DNA of 10,472 bases. Origin: Gp6-AA40 sp050742535 (lineage in GTDB: Bacteria > Acidobacteriota > Vicinamibacteria > Vicinamibacterales > UBA2999). The notes below the pieces were generated by a model. The model saw only the letters and a list, made by a program, of their open reading frames with translations. It searched no databases and was not told where the DNA came from. Positions within the stretch are counted from its first letter, which is position 1. Each line of letters opens with the position of its first letter. The stretch is from assembly GCA_050742535.1 (NCBI GenBank), contig JBOGIQ010000206.1, positions 1 through 10,472 of the forward strand, given 5' to 3'. Shown piece by piece: positions 1-6,995 of this stretch. The position numbers and the translations under genes are program-made.

Positions 1-220
1 GTTCGACGATCTTCCACGCGCCGTCGGCCTTCTGCACCCGCGTCGTCTCGCCGTCGGCGGATTTGATGCGGATCTCCTCGACGTCCCCTTCCTTGACGGA
101 GGCGAACGCCTTTTCCTTCGCATCGGCGGCCGTCGTGTCGCGGCCGTTGAGGTAGTAGATGTAGCCGACCAGCCCGGCCAGGACAACGACGAGGATCAGC
201 GTCGAGCGCAGGTTTCTCAT
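1..220 (-). CDS. DUF4340 domain protein, partial (N-terminal 73 residues)
   Basis: This is the last visible gene of the minus-strand ABC operon; its 3' part lies beyond the left edge. The ATG at 220-218 overlaps the TGA of the upstream gldG-like gene (ATGA), so translation is probably coupled. The protein opens MRNLRSTLILVVVLAGLVGY, one N-terminal membrane anchor, and continues with a charged stretch and a segment reading EIRIKSADGETTRVQKADG followed by AWKIVE. That pattern of a single anchor followed by beta-rich 'residue-by-residue' strands ending in G-x-W is typical of DUF4340 proteins, which commonly follow GldG-like genes. The role is unknown; an extracytoplasmic partner of the ABC complex is an inference from position. 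Only the first part is visible, so the family call is good but not certain. Confidence 0.75.
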   Translation of the reverse strand, partial: MRNLRSTLILVVVLAGLVGYIYYLNGRDTTAADAKEKAFASVKEGDVEEIRIKSADGETTRVQKADGAWKIVE

Positions 221-1815
221 CGCTCCCGTCTCCGCCACCACGTGAAGACGCCGGCGCCGATCACCAGCGCCGGCACGATGACGAGCGACATCCACAGCAC
301 GCCCATCACGTGATTTGCCGTCATCGTCAGCCGACGGTCGGATGGCTCCTTCGGCCGGATGGAAATGAGACTTTCCTGCTGGGCCAGCCAGTTCACGGTG
401 TTGAGGAACAGATCGCGGTTGCCCTCGATCCCCAGGTAGGCATTGGCCACGAAGTCGGAATCACCGATGACCGCGACGCGCGTCTCGGGCGGGCGCTGCT
501 CCTCGCCCTCCTTCTTCTGAGCCGCCGGGTCCGCCTTTGCCGGCACCGCCACCGCGGCCGCGATTGAGACTGGTCCCGTGATGTCTCCCTTGTCCGGATC
601 CGGCGAGAGATTGTCCGGCGGATCGAGCGACGCGAGGTTCGTTTCCGCCCACGTCCGCTGCGCCGTCTGAATGAACGATTGCGCCGTGCGATCGGCGGGC
701 GCGCCCATTAACGGGACGACGGCTCGCGCGACCGGGTACATCGTGATCAATTGAAATCTGGACGTGATCGCCTGTTCCGGGTACGGCGGTGCCGCCACCG
801 GAATGGTCGCGATCTTCGTCAGTCCGCTGACGTCGACAACGACCGAGGGGGTGGCGTTGATCCCCCATTCCTTGACGATCGCTTCGGTCTGCGGCAGCGG
901 TGCGGGCTTCTTGAAGTCCTCGGGCGGATCGAGCAGAACGAGCAGCTTGCCGTTCCTGGCCGACAGATACTGCCGGATCAGCGCCGCCTCACCCTCGAGC
1001 AGATCGGTCTTCGGGCCGGCAAGAACAAGAACGGTGGCGTTCTCCGGTATCGCGTTCGTCTGCGCGATGATCAGCTTTTCCCATTGGAAGTTGTCCTGCC
1101 GCAGCGAATCGATGATCGAGCTGTACCCCCCGCGCTCGGTGTTGGTTGGGTCTTTCTCGCCGTGGCCGGCGAGGAAGTAGACGCGCTTCTCAGTCGGGTT
1201 CAGCACCTTGACGAGCGCGCTGGTCAGGTCCTGCTCCGGAGGTGCCTGTCCCTGCGGCACGACGACCCGCTCGCGCCTGCCCATGTGCTCGACCACGACC
1301 GTGCCGTAGCTCTGGATTTCGTACTCCTTGGCGGGCACCGGCCGTTTGTCGGGATCGATGTATTCGACGCTCACCTGTCCTGACTGGTAGGCGTACTCGT
1401 TCATCCGGACCCGAATGCGGTCCACTTCGGCGTCCGTTTCGAAGACGACGAACTTCACCGGGGTCTTCAGCTCCCGCAGCAGCTTCACCGTCTGCTCGGA
1501 CAGCGTGTACTGACGGTTGCTGGTGAGGTCCCAGCGCTTGCTTTGTTTCACCGAGACGTAATTCACCGCTACGAGGATGCCCAGCACGACGAGGACGCTG
1601 ACGCTGGCGATGGCGCCATAGCGCGCGTTGCGGCGGCGGAAGAATGCCACGATCTCGCGCCACTGTCCGATCGTGTAGAGCAGAACGAGGGCGAGACCTG
1701 TCCAGGACGCATAGACGGCGTACTGATTCCACTCCGGCTTGAACACACGTACGGCCAGGGCGCCGAATACCATCGCCATGCCGACGTAGCTGAGGATCGA
1801 AAGCATCTGCTGCAT
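217..1815 (-). CDS. GldG-like ABC transport auxiliary protein
   Basis: This 532-residue membrane protein belongs to the GldG/ABC-auxiliary family that accompanies GldA/GldF-type transporters. Three hydrophobic segments lie near the N terminus (about residues 5-23, 32-50 and 68-87). A large extracytoplasmic domain follows, starting with the family hallmark RWDLTSNRQYTLSEQT (about 94-109), and a last transmembrane segment (about 507-527) ends in WWRRRER. The segment VYFLAGHGEKDP and the stretch VLVLAGPKTDLLEGE resemble the conserved core of the family, a degenerate Rossmann-like fold. In gliding Bacteroidetes, GldAFG is needed for motility. In other phyla the homologous operon has no established substrate, so I do not assign one. 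The start codon lies 4 bp after the permease stop, and the stop overlaps the DUF4340 start. Confidence 0.85.
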   Translation of the reverse strand: MQQMLSILSYVGMAMVFGALAVRVFKPEWNQYAVYASWTGLALVLLYTIGQWREIVAFFRRRNARYGAIASVSVLVVLGILVAVNYVSVKQSKRWDLTSNRQYTLSEQTVKLLRELKTPVKFVVFETDAEVDRIRVRMNEYAYQSGQVSVEYIDPDKRPVPAKEYEIQSYGTVVVEHMGRRERVVVPQGQAPPEQDLTSALVKVLNPTEKRVYFLAGHGEKDPTNTERGGYSSIIDSLRQDNFQWEKLIIAQTNAIPENATVLVLAGPKTDLLEGEAALIRQYLSARNGKLLVLLDPPEDFKKPAPLPQTEAIVKEWGINATPSVVVDVSGLTKIATIPVAAPPYPEQAITSRFQLITMYPVARAVVPLMGAPADRTAQSFIQTAQRTWAETNLASLDPPDNLSPDPDKGDITGPVSIAAAVAVPAKADPAAQKKEGEEQRPPETRVAVIGDSDFVANAYLGIEGNRDLFLNTVNWLAQQESLISIRPKEPSDRRLTMTANHVMGVLWMSLVIVPALVIGAGVFTWWRRRER

Positions 1816-1819
1816 CGCC

Positions 1820-2587
1820 TTACCCCCGCCACCGCTCGGTGTCGACCGAGCGCGCCGTCAGAAACAGTCCGAAGGCGATGAAGCTGACGTAATAGACCAC
1901 GTGCTTCGTGTCTACGACGCCGCGTGTGAAGTCGTCGAGATGGCTGGTGATCGACAGGTAATCCAGCACCGCGGACGTTCGCGGGCCGGTCAACGGGCCT
2001 GCCCAGTTGATCACCCACAACAACAGGAACACGGCGAAGGTCGCCATCACGGCGACGATCTGGTTGCGGGTGAAGCTGGAGATCAGCAGGCCAACGGAGA
2101 TGAAGCATCCGCCCATGAGCAGCAGCCCGAGGTAGCCGGTGGCAATCGGAATCCACTCCGGCGTGCCGAAGGCGAACAGGACGCCGAGGTGGATCAGTGT
2201 CACCGCCAGCATCGCGGCATACAGCGCCATCGCGCCGAGAAACTTGCCCATGATGATCTGAACGTCGGTCAGCGGGGCGGTCAGCAGCAGTTCGATCGTG
2301 CCGGACCGCTTCTCCTCCGAGTAGGTGCGCATGGTGATCATCGGCAGGACGAACAGCAGGAGCACGCTCGCGTTCAGGAACAGCGGGCGAATCATCTGGT
2401 CGTTGACGTTCTGGGTGGGCCCGCCCTGCAGGCCCATCATGCGCATCCCCTGTTCGATGAAGATGCCGAGGAGCGTGTAATAGAAGAAGCCGAACATCAG
2501 CGCGAACAATCCGATGACGACATACGCGATCGGCGACGCGAAGTAGGCCTTGAGCTCCTTGTGCGCGATGGCCAGGATGTTGTTCAC
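1820..2587 (-). CDS. ABC-2 type transporter permease, GldF-like
   Basis: This 255-residue integral membrane protein should form the channel of the ABC transporter together with the ATPase encoded just upstream. About six hydrophobic segments are visible. Between the second and third lies RTYSEEKRSGTIELLL TAPL, the cytoplasmic motif typical of ABC-2 permeases of the GldF/NosY type, where the SEEKRSGT element contacts the ATPase. The start is a GTG at 2587-2585 that overlaps the ATPase stop (GTGA). It is preceded by a strong Shine-Dalgarno GAGGAGGTGA at 2591-2600, with about 6 nt between GGAGG and the start. The gene ends 4 bp before the gldG-like gene. The substrate is unknown; the family exports or extracts varied molecules. 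Confidence 0.87.
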   Translation of the reverse strand: MNNILAIAHKELKAYFASPIAYVVIGLFALMFGFFYYTLLGIFIEQGMRMMGLQGGPTQNVNDQMIRPLFLNASVLLLFVLPMITMRTYSEEKRSGTIELLLTAPLTDVQIIMGKFLGAMALYAAMLAVTLIHLGVLFAFGTPEWIPIATGYLGLLLMGGCFISVGLLISSFTRNQIVAVMATFAVFLLLWVINWAGPLTGPRTSAVLDYLSITSHLDDFTRGVVDTKHVVYYVSFIAFGLFLTARSVDTERWRG

Positions 2588-3558
2588 CGGTCACCTCCTC
2601 CGGCCGCTTCCGTGGCCACGGTCGCGGTGTCTTCGGTCGTCAGGTGCAGGAAGATTTCCTCGAGGCTCATGCGCATCGGGCGCAGCTCGAGCAATCCCCA
2701 GCCCTGGGTGACGATGGCGGCCGCGAGGTCCCGCCGCACGTCCCGCCCGGCTGCGCTTTCGACTTCGAGGGCCGCGACCGGACCGCGCATCTCGGCGACG
2801 CGCACGTCCCTGACGCCGGGCACGGCCGCCAGCGCGCCTTTGGCGTCGGCACCGGCGGCGTCCACCTGCAGGAACATCGTTTCGCTGCCGCGCAGCCGCG
2901 CAGTCAGGTTGTCCGGAGAGTCGACAGCCACGACGCGCCCCTTGTTGATGATGACGACGCGGTTACAGGTCTGACTGACTTCCGGAAGGATGTGCGTGCT
3001 GAGGATGACGGTGTGATCGCCGCCGAGCTGCTTGATCAGCTGACGGGTCTCGATGATCTGCTTGGGATCGAGTCCCGCCGTCGGCTCGTCGAGGATCAGC
3101 ACGTCCGGGTTGTGCAGCAGCGCCTGGGCGAGGCCGACGCGCTGCCGGTAGCCTTTCGACAGTTTGCCGCAATGCCGATGCGCGACGTCGGAGACGCGCG
3201 TGCGATCCATCGAGCTCTTGACCCGCGCTGCCCGCTCACCGCGGGGGACGCCTTTGATGCGCGCGCAGAAATCCAGATAGTCGCGCACGGTCATGTCCGG
3301 ATAGAGCGGCGGAGTCTCGGGCAGGTAGCCAGTGCGCCGCTTTGCCTCGATGGGCTGGTCCTGGACGTCGTAACCGCCGACCATGGCCTTGCCCTCGGTG
3401 GCAGGCATGTAACCGGTCAGGATGCGCATCGTGGTGGTCTTTCCGGCGCCGTTGGGGCCAAGAAATCCAAGGATTTCCCCATGTTCGGCGCGGAAGCTCA
3501 CATCGTCGACGGCCGTGACCGGACCGTAACGTTTTGTCAGGTGCTGGACCTCGATCAC
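2584..3558 (-). CDS. ABC transporter ATP-binding protein, GldA-like
   Basis: This 324-residue ATPase energises the adjacent permease and is the first gene of the operon. Walker A is GPNGAGKT (34-41), the signature is LSKGYRQR (133-140), Walker B is VLILDEP (153-159), the D-loop is AGLD (161-164) and the switch histidine is H189 in STHIL. The Q-loop position reads GYLPE (E81) in place of Gln, as is usual in GldA-type ATPases with the GYLPETPPLYPDMTV stretch. About 110 residues after the nucleotide-binding domain form the C-terminal extension seen in the CcmA/GldA/NatA group. The start is GTG at 3558-3556, with AGGAG at 3566-3570 (7 nt spacing). The stop overlaps the permease start. All residues needed for ATP hydrolysis appear intact. 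Confidence 0.92.
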   Translation of the reverse strand: MIEVQHLTKRYGPVTAVDDVSFRAEHGEILGFLGPNGAGKTTTMRILTGYMPATEGKAMVGGYDVQDQPIEAKRRTGYLPETPPLYPDMTVRDYLDFCARIKGVPRGERAARVKSSMDRTRVSDVAHRHCGKLSKGYRQRVGLAQALLHNPDVLILDEPTAGLDPKQIIETRQLIKQLGGDHTVILSTHILPEVSQTCNRVVIINKGRVVAVDSPDNLTARLRGSETMFLQVDAAGADAKGALAAVPGVRDVRVAEMRGPVAALEVESAAGRDVRRDLAAAIVTQGWGLLELRPMRMSLEEIFLHLTTEDTATVATEAAGGGDR

Positions 3559-3617
3559 CGCTCCACTCCTTGTTCGTAACCCCTAGGAAATAGACGTTTT
3601 ACCAGTAGCAACCGCCG

Positions 3618-3647
3618 ATAGTAGCTGATGGATTCGCAGCTCGGCAA
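3618..3647 (-). promoter_or_regulatory. Weak candidate promoter for the ABC operon
   Basis: Read on the minus strand, TTGCCG (3642-3647) and TACTAT (3618-3623) are separated by 18 nt. Each box matches the sigma-70 consensus at 4 of 6 positions. Transcription would start near 3611, leaving a leader of roughly 50 nt before the GTG of the ATPase gene. The -35 box would lie inside the first codons of the metal ATPase gene, which weakens the case. No clear dyad operator (for example a MerR/ZntR-type site with a long spacer) is visible in the 69-bp divergent gap. Confidence 0.25.
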
Positions 3648-5808
3648 GAGCGCCGCTGTCGGTGCTACCGTGAGAGACGGCTTCATGGCAACCGAACCGG
3701 TCGTCTGCGCTACGTGCGAGCTCCACGCCGAGGCGGTCTTCCGCGTCGAGGGGATGGACTGCAACGAGGAAGTCGTCATCCTCGAACGGCGGCTCAGGCC
3801 TTTAGACGGTATGGAGGCCATTGCCGCTGACGTCATCGGCCAGCGGCTCCACGTCAAATACGACGCCGCCAAGCTTACGACGTCCGCGATGGTCGATGCA
3901 GTCGGCCAGACGGGGATGCGGATGTGGCTCGAGCACGACGAGCCGCTGGTCTCCGATTCCTCGATCCGCAGCCGCTGGCGGCTGATGGCGGTCGCCGGCG
4001 CTGCGCTGGGGCTTGGCGCGGCCGCGTCGTGGCTGAGTCAACCTGCCGTCGCGAGCGTCCTGTGGATTGCCGGCGCGATTGCCGGGGGCATTTTTCCGGC
4101 GCGCCGCGCCGTGGCGGCGCTTCGCGCGCGCACCATCGACATCAACGTCCTCATGGTGATCGCCGTCGCCGGCGCCATCGCCATCGGCGAGCTGCTCGAA
4201 GCTGTGAGCGTGGTCTTCCTGTTCGCGGCGGCACAGTGGCTCGAAGCCCGCACGCTGGAACGCGCGCGGCAGGCGATCAGGGCGCTCATCGACCTGACCC
4301 CGCGCCAGGCTGTCGTGCGCCGCGCTGCGGCCGAAATGCTGGTTCCCATCGAAGAGGTGGTGCGCGGCGACGAACTGATCGTCCGGCCCGGCGACAAAGT
4401 GCCCGTGGACGGCATCGTGGCCGCCGGACACAGCGACGTCAACGAGGCACCCGTCACCGGCGAGTCGTTGCCTGTGGACAAGGCGCCGGGCAACGAAGTC
4501 TACGCCGGCAGCATCAACGGCCGGGGCGCGCTCGAAATGCGCGTCACGCGGATCGGCCGCGACACACGCCTGGCGCGAATCATTCATCTGGTCGAGGCCG
4601 CGCAGACCCGCCGGGCGCCAGTGCAGACCTTCGTCGATCGCTTCGCGCGGATCTACACGCCGATCGTCATCGCGCTCGCACTGGCGGTAGCCGTGGTTCC
4701 GCCGATGGCTGGCGCCGACGGCGGCGTGTGGCTGTATCGAGCGCTGGTGCTGCTCGTCATCGCTTGCCCCTGCGCGCTCGTCATCTCGACACCCGTCTCG
4801 ATCGTGGCGGCGTTATCGGCTGCCGCGCGCAACGGGGTGCTGATCAAGGGCGGCGCGTTCCTCGAGCGGCTGTCGCAGGTCCGGACGATTGCGTTCGACA
4901 AGACCGGGACGCTGACGTCCGGGCAGCTGAATGTCGCAGCGGTGACGCCGTTCGACGGCGTGGGTCCCGTTGACGTGCTGCGCTACGCCGCTTCTGTGGA
5001 GCAGCGGTCGGAACACCCGCTCGCGCGCGCGATCGTGGACTACGCGCTGCGTCAGGAGGTACGGCTGGCGGCGGTGTCGGGCTTCAGGGCACATCCGGGC
5101 CTCGGCGCGGACGGCATCGTCAACGACTCGCGTGTCGTCGTCGGCAATGCGGCGATGCTGCGCCAGTCGGAGGTGCGGCTTCCTGATCCGGCGGCGGTCG
5201 TACATGCAGGTGACGGCTCGCACGTGTTCGTCGCGCTCGACGGGCGGGCGATCGGCGCGATTCACGTCAGCGATCGTCCCCGTGCCGCCGCCCGCGACGC
5301 GTTGGACCTGCTGCGCGCACAGGGCGTGCGCCGCATCGTGATGCTGACGGGCGATCGCGTTGAGAGCGCACGGCCTGTTGCCGAGGCGCTCGGTGTGGAC
5401 GAGCATCACGCCGCACTCCTCCCGGAGGAGAAGCACGCGCGAATCCGCGCGCTGCGGACCGGTCGCGACGCGGTGATGATGGTGGGCGATGGCGTCAACG
5501 ACGCGCCGGCGCTTGCCGCGGCCGACATCGGCGTCGCCATGGGCGCCGCCGCGTCGGACGTCGCGCTGGAAACCGCCGATGTGGCGCTCATGTCCGACGA
5601 GCTGCTCAAGCTTCCATATGCACTCCGCCTCGCCCGCGCCACCGTCCGGAACGTCAAGACGAACGTCGTCGTCTCGCTGGCGCTGAAAGCGGCGTTTCTG
5701 GTGATGGCCGTCACCGGATCGGCGACGCTGTGGATGGCGGTCCTCGCGGACACCGGCGCGTCCGTGATCGTGGTCGCAAATGCGCTGCGACTGCTGCGGA
5801 CGAGATGA
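3628..5808 (+). CDS. Heavy-metal translocating P-type ATPase (P1B, Zn/Cd/Pb class)
   Basis: This 726-residue pump exports divalent soft metals across the inner membrane using ATP. The N terminus has C27-A-T-C30 followed by an HMA-like domain (about 35-100) in which the usual GMxCxxC is replaced by GMDCNEEV (C45, E47, E48), an acidic variant seen in Zn/Cd/Pb pumps. Core motifs are complete: TGES (277-280), CPC (380-382) in transmembrane segment 6, DKTGT with phosphorylated D424, SEHPLA (H463-P464) and GDGVND (620-625). The last helices carry K687 and D708 (ADTGASVIVVANALRLL), which match the Lys/Asp pair that marks the ZntA-type P1B-2 class and argue against copper transport. The start is uncertain: ATG 3628 has no good ribosome site, and GTG 3670 and ATG 3685 are in-frame alternatives that still keep the HMA domain. 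No MerR or ArsR regulator lies next to it. Confidence 0.93.
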   Translation: MDSQLGKSAAVGATVRDGFMATEPVVCATCELHAEAVFRVEGMDCNEEVVILERRLRPLDGMEAIAADVIGQRLHVKYDAAKLTTSAMVDAVGQTGMRMWLEHDEPLVSDSSIRSRWRLMAVAGAALGLGAAASWLSQPAVASVLWIAGAIAGGIFPARRAVAALRARTIDINVLMVIAVAGAIAIGELLEAVSVVFLFAAAQWLEARTLERARQAIRALIDLTPRQAVVRRAAAEMLVPIEEVVRGDELIVRPGDKVPVDGIVAAGHSDVNEAPVTGESLPVDKAPGNEVYAGSINGRGALEMRVTRIGRDTRLARIIHLVEAAQTRRAPVQTFVDRFARIYTPIVIALALAVAVVPPMAGADGGVWLYRALVLLVIACPCALVISTPVSIVAALSAAARNGVLIKGGAFLERLSQVRTIAFDKTGTLTSGQLNVAAVTPFDGVGPVDVLRYAASVEQRSEHPLARAIVDYALRQEVRLAAVSGFRAHPGLGADGIVNDSRVVVGNAAMLRQSEVRLPDPAAVVHAGDGSHVFVALDGRAIGAIHVSDRPRAAARDALDLLRAQGVRRIVMLTGDRVESARPVAEALGVDEHHAALLPEEKHARIRALRTGRDAVMMVGDGVNDAPALAAADIGVAMGAAASDVALETADVALMSDELLKLPYALRLARATVRNVKTNVVVSLALKAAFLVMAVTGSATLWMAVLADTGASVIVVANALRLLRTR

Positions 5809-5859
5809 GGTTCAGAAGGTTCAGAAGGTGCAGAGGTTCAGAAGGTGCATCGGTTCAGG
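5809..5859. repeat. Tandem 9-nt repeat (GGTTCAGAA) at a convergent junction
   Basis: Six consecutive 8-9-nt units follow the TGA of the metal ATPase directly: GGTTCAGAA (5809-5817), GGTTCAGAA (5818-5826), GGTGCAGA (5827-5834), GGTTCAGAA (5835-5843), GGTGCATC (5844-5851) and GGTTCAGG (5852-5859). They fill nearly all of the 56-bp gap before the stop codon of the converging regulator gene at 5865. Three copies are identical and the rest carry one or more changes. There is no hairpin and no T-tract, so it does not look like an intrinsic terminator. Confidence 0.85.
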
Positions 5860-5864
5860 CACAT

Positions 5865-6572
5865 TCATGCTTTTCGATTAGAGAAGAAGTGCGTCTGCAC
5901 GTAGTGGTCGATTGCCGCCTGCGCGGGCGGATCGATCGACGTGAACTGAAGGCCCATGCCGACGCGGCGGTCGCTCCACGCGACGCGTGCTTCGGCGTCG
6001 ACTTCCTTCTTCGTGCCGGGCAGGCGGAAGCGCAGGCGCACCACCGACGCGACGTCCAGCGGGCTCGTCGTGCGAATCGCCACGCCGCCATGACTGACGT
6101 TCAACGTCAGCGACGTCGAGATCGCATTGCCGACGCGATAGGTGATCGGAACGCCGAGCACGACGCGCGGGCTCGAGCGGCGGTTGTAGTGTTCCGGAAA
6201 GAGATGCGGCGCGAGGGCTGGCATGATGTGGCCGACGCCGGTGTATTCGTTCACGTATCCGGCCACGCCGAACGACGAAAGATCGCGCACTTCGGTGGCG
6301 TTGGCAATCGTGCCGCTGAAGACCACGATCGGCGGCTTCTCGGGCGCCACCCGGCGAAGGCTGCGAACGAGGTCGATGCCGCGGCCGTCCGGGAGACGCA
6401 GATCGAGCACGACCAGGTCGATCCGCTCCTGTTGCGCCCGCAGCGCCGCCAGCAGCTCCTGGCCCGTCCCTACCGTCACCGCCCGGTGGCCTGCCCCTTC
6501 GAGGGCCGTCTTGAACCGGTCCCGTACAAAGGCGGTGTCGTCGGCGATCAACACCGTCTTGACGGCGACCAT
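5865..6572 (-). CDS. Response regulator: receiver domain fused to PilZ domain
   Basis: This 235-residue cytoplasmic regulator joins an N-terminal receiver domain (about 1-120) to a C-terminal PilZ domain (about 127-220). In numbering from the ATG at 6572, the receiver has the acidic pair D11-D12, phosphoacceptor D57 (VVLDLRLPDG) and S86 (VVFSGT). The conserved lysine near the fifth strand is Asn instead (GYVNEY, N108). The PilZ domain keeps RRSSPR (the R-x-x-x-R arm, R132 and R136) and NVSHGG (N158-x-S160-x-x-G163), the residues that bind cyclic di-GMP. It therefore probably couples a phosphorelay or protein contact to cyclic di-GMP, controlling motility, surface behaviour or exopolysaccharide; the target is not shown. 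An in-frame GTG at 6587 would add five residues; neither start has a clear ribosome site. No kinase gene is adjacent. Confidence 0.88.
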   Translation of the reverse strand: MVAVKTVLIADDTAFVRDRFKTALEGAGHRAVTVGTGQELLAALRAQQERIDLVVLDLRLPDGRGIDLVRSLRRVAPEKPPIVVFSGTIANATEVRDLSSFGVAGYVNEYTGVGHIMPALAPHLFPEHYNRRSSPRVVLGVPITYRVGNAISTSLTLNVSHGGVAIRTTSPLDVASVVRLRFRLPGTKKEVDAEARVAWSDRRVGMGLQFTSIDPPAQAAIDHYVQTHFFSNRKA

Positions 6573-6632
6573 AGCGGTGGTGGTCACTACGCTACGTATC
6601 GGTATGGCCTGCCTATTGCGTTAGTGAGCGCG

Positions 6633-6662
6633 TTGCCGGGACCGTTTCCTCCTCGCTATAAT
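6633..6662 (+). promoter_or_regulatory. Sigma-70-like promoter for the zinc-ribbon/larE operon
   Basis: A perfect TATAAT (6657-6662) is preceded at 18 nt by TTGCCG (6633-6638), 4 of 6 matches to TTGACA. Initiation would fall near 6669, giving a leader of about 80 nt to the ATG at 6750. The location, in the 177-bp divergent gap and facing the plus-strand genes, fits a real promoter. No operator dyad or terminator-like hairpin is evident in the leader. Confidence 0.6.
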
Positions 6663-6749
6663 CCGGCTCTTGCGGGTGCCGGCTGGACGAGAACAGTTGT
6701 GCCGGCACCTGATGTTGCGTTTGCGGCCTCCCAGCCGCATGGAGCCCGT

Positions 6750-6995
6750 ATGGCGACCTGCCCGGAATGTGAGTACGACGAGATTGACACCGAAGATTTT
6801 GAGGAGGGGGACACCTTGAGCTGTCCGGAGTGCGGGAAAAACCTGGTGCTGCTCGCCAACGACGAGCTCGACTTCGCCGACGAAGACGATGAGGACCTCG
6901 ACGACGACGAGGAAGAGGACGAGGAGCTCGACGAGGACGAGGACGAGGACGGAGACGAGGTGGACGACGAAGAGGACGAGGAACTCGACGAGTGA
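6750..6995 (+). CDS. Small zinc-ribbon protein with highly acidic tail (LysW-like architecture)
   Basis: This 81-residue protein begins MATCPECEYDEIDTEDFEEG and holds two CPxC knuckles, C4-P-E-C7 and C25-P-E-C28-G, so it should fold as a four-cysteine zinc ribbon over residues 1-35. Residues 38-81 are an extreme acidic tail in which 36 of 44 residues are Asp or Glu, ending in Glu. The layout (CPxC, 17 residues, CPxCG, short hydrophobic strand, acidic tail with terminal Glu) resembles the amino-group carrier LysW, but the LysW ending EDWGE is absent and the tail is much longer. The start is supported by GGAG at 6741-6744, 5 nt before the ATG; an earlier ATG at 6739 is out of frame. Its TGA overlaps the GTG of the LarE gene (GTGA, 6992-6995), so the two are translationally coupled. 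The function is unknown; a carrier or partner role for LarE is inference. Confidence 0.82.
   Translation: MATCPECEYDEIDTEDFEEGDTLSCPECGKNLVLLANDELDFADEDDEDLDDDEEEDEELDEDEDEDGDEVDDEEDEELDE

Noticed and set aside
217..3558. Gliding motility operon
   Set aside because: The proteins resemble GldA, GldF and GldG, but homologous operons occur widely outside gliding bacteria and no other gld or spr gene is visible, so motility cannot be claimed.
3628..5808. Copper-exporting P-type ATPase (CopA)
   Set aside because: The HMA site is DCNEE and the last helices carry the Lys/Asp pair of Zn/Cd/Pb pumps, without the Tyr-Asn and Met-Ser residues of CopA.
5730..6749. Long plus-strand open frame running into the zinc-ribbon gene
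   Set aside because: It lies antisense to the receiver-PilZ gene, which has clear domain motifs. Only the last 81 codons, from ATG 6750 with its own ribosome site and promoter, resemble a real protein.
6750..6995. LysW amino-group carrier of lysine or arginine synthesis
   Set aside because: The EDWGE ending is missing, the tail is far longer, and no LysX/ArgX or other lysine/arginine genes are adjacent; only the architecture is alike.
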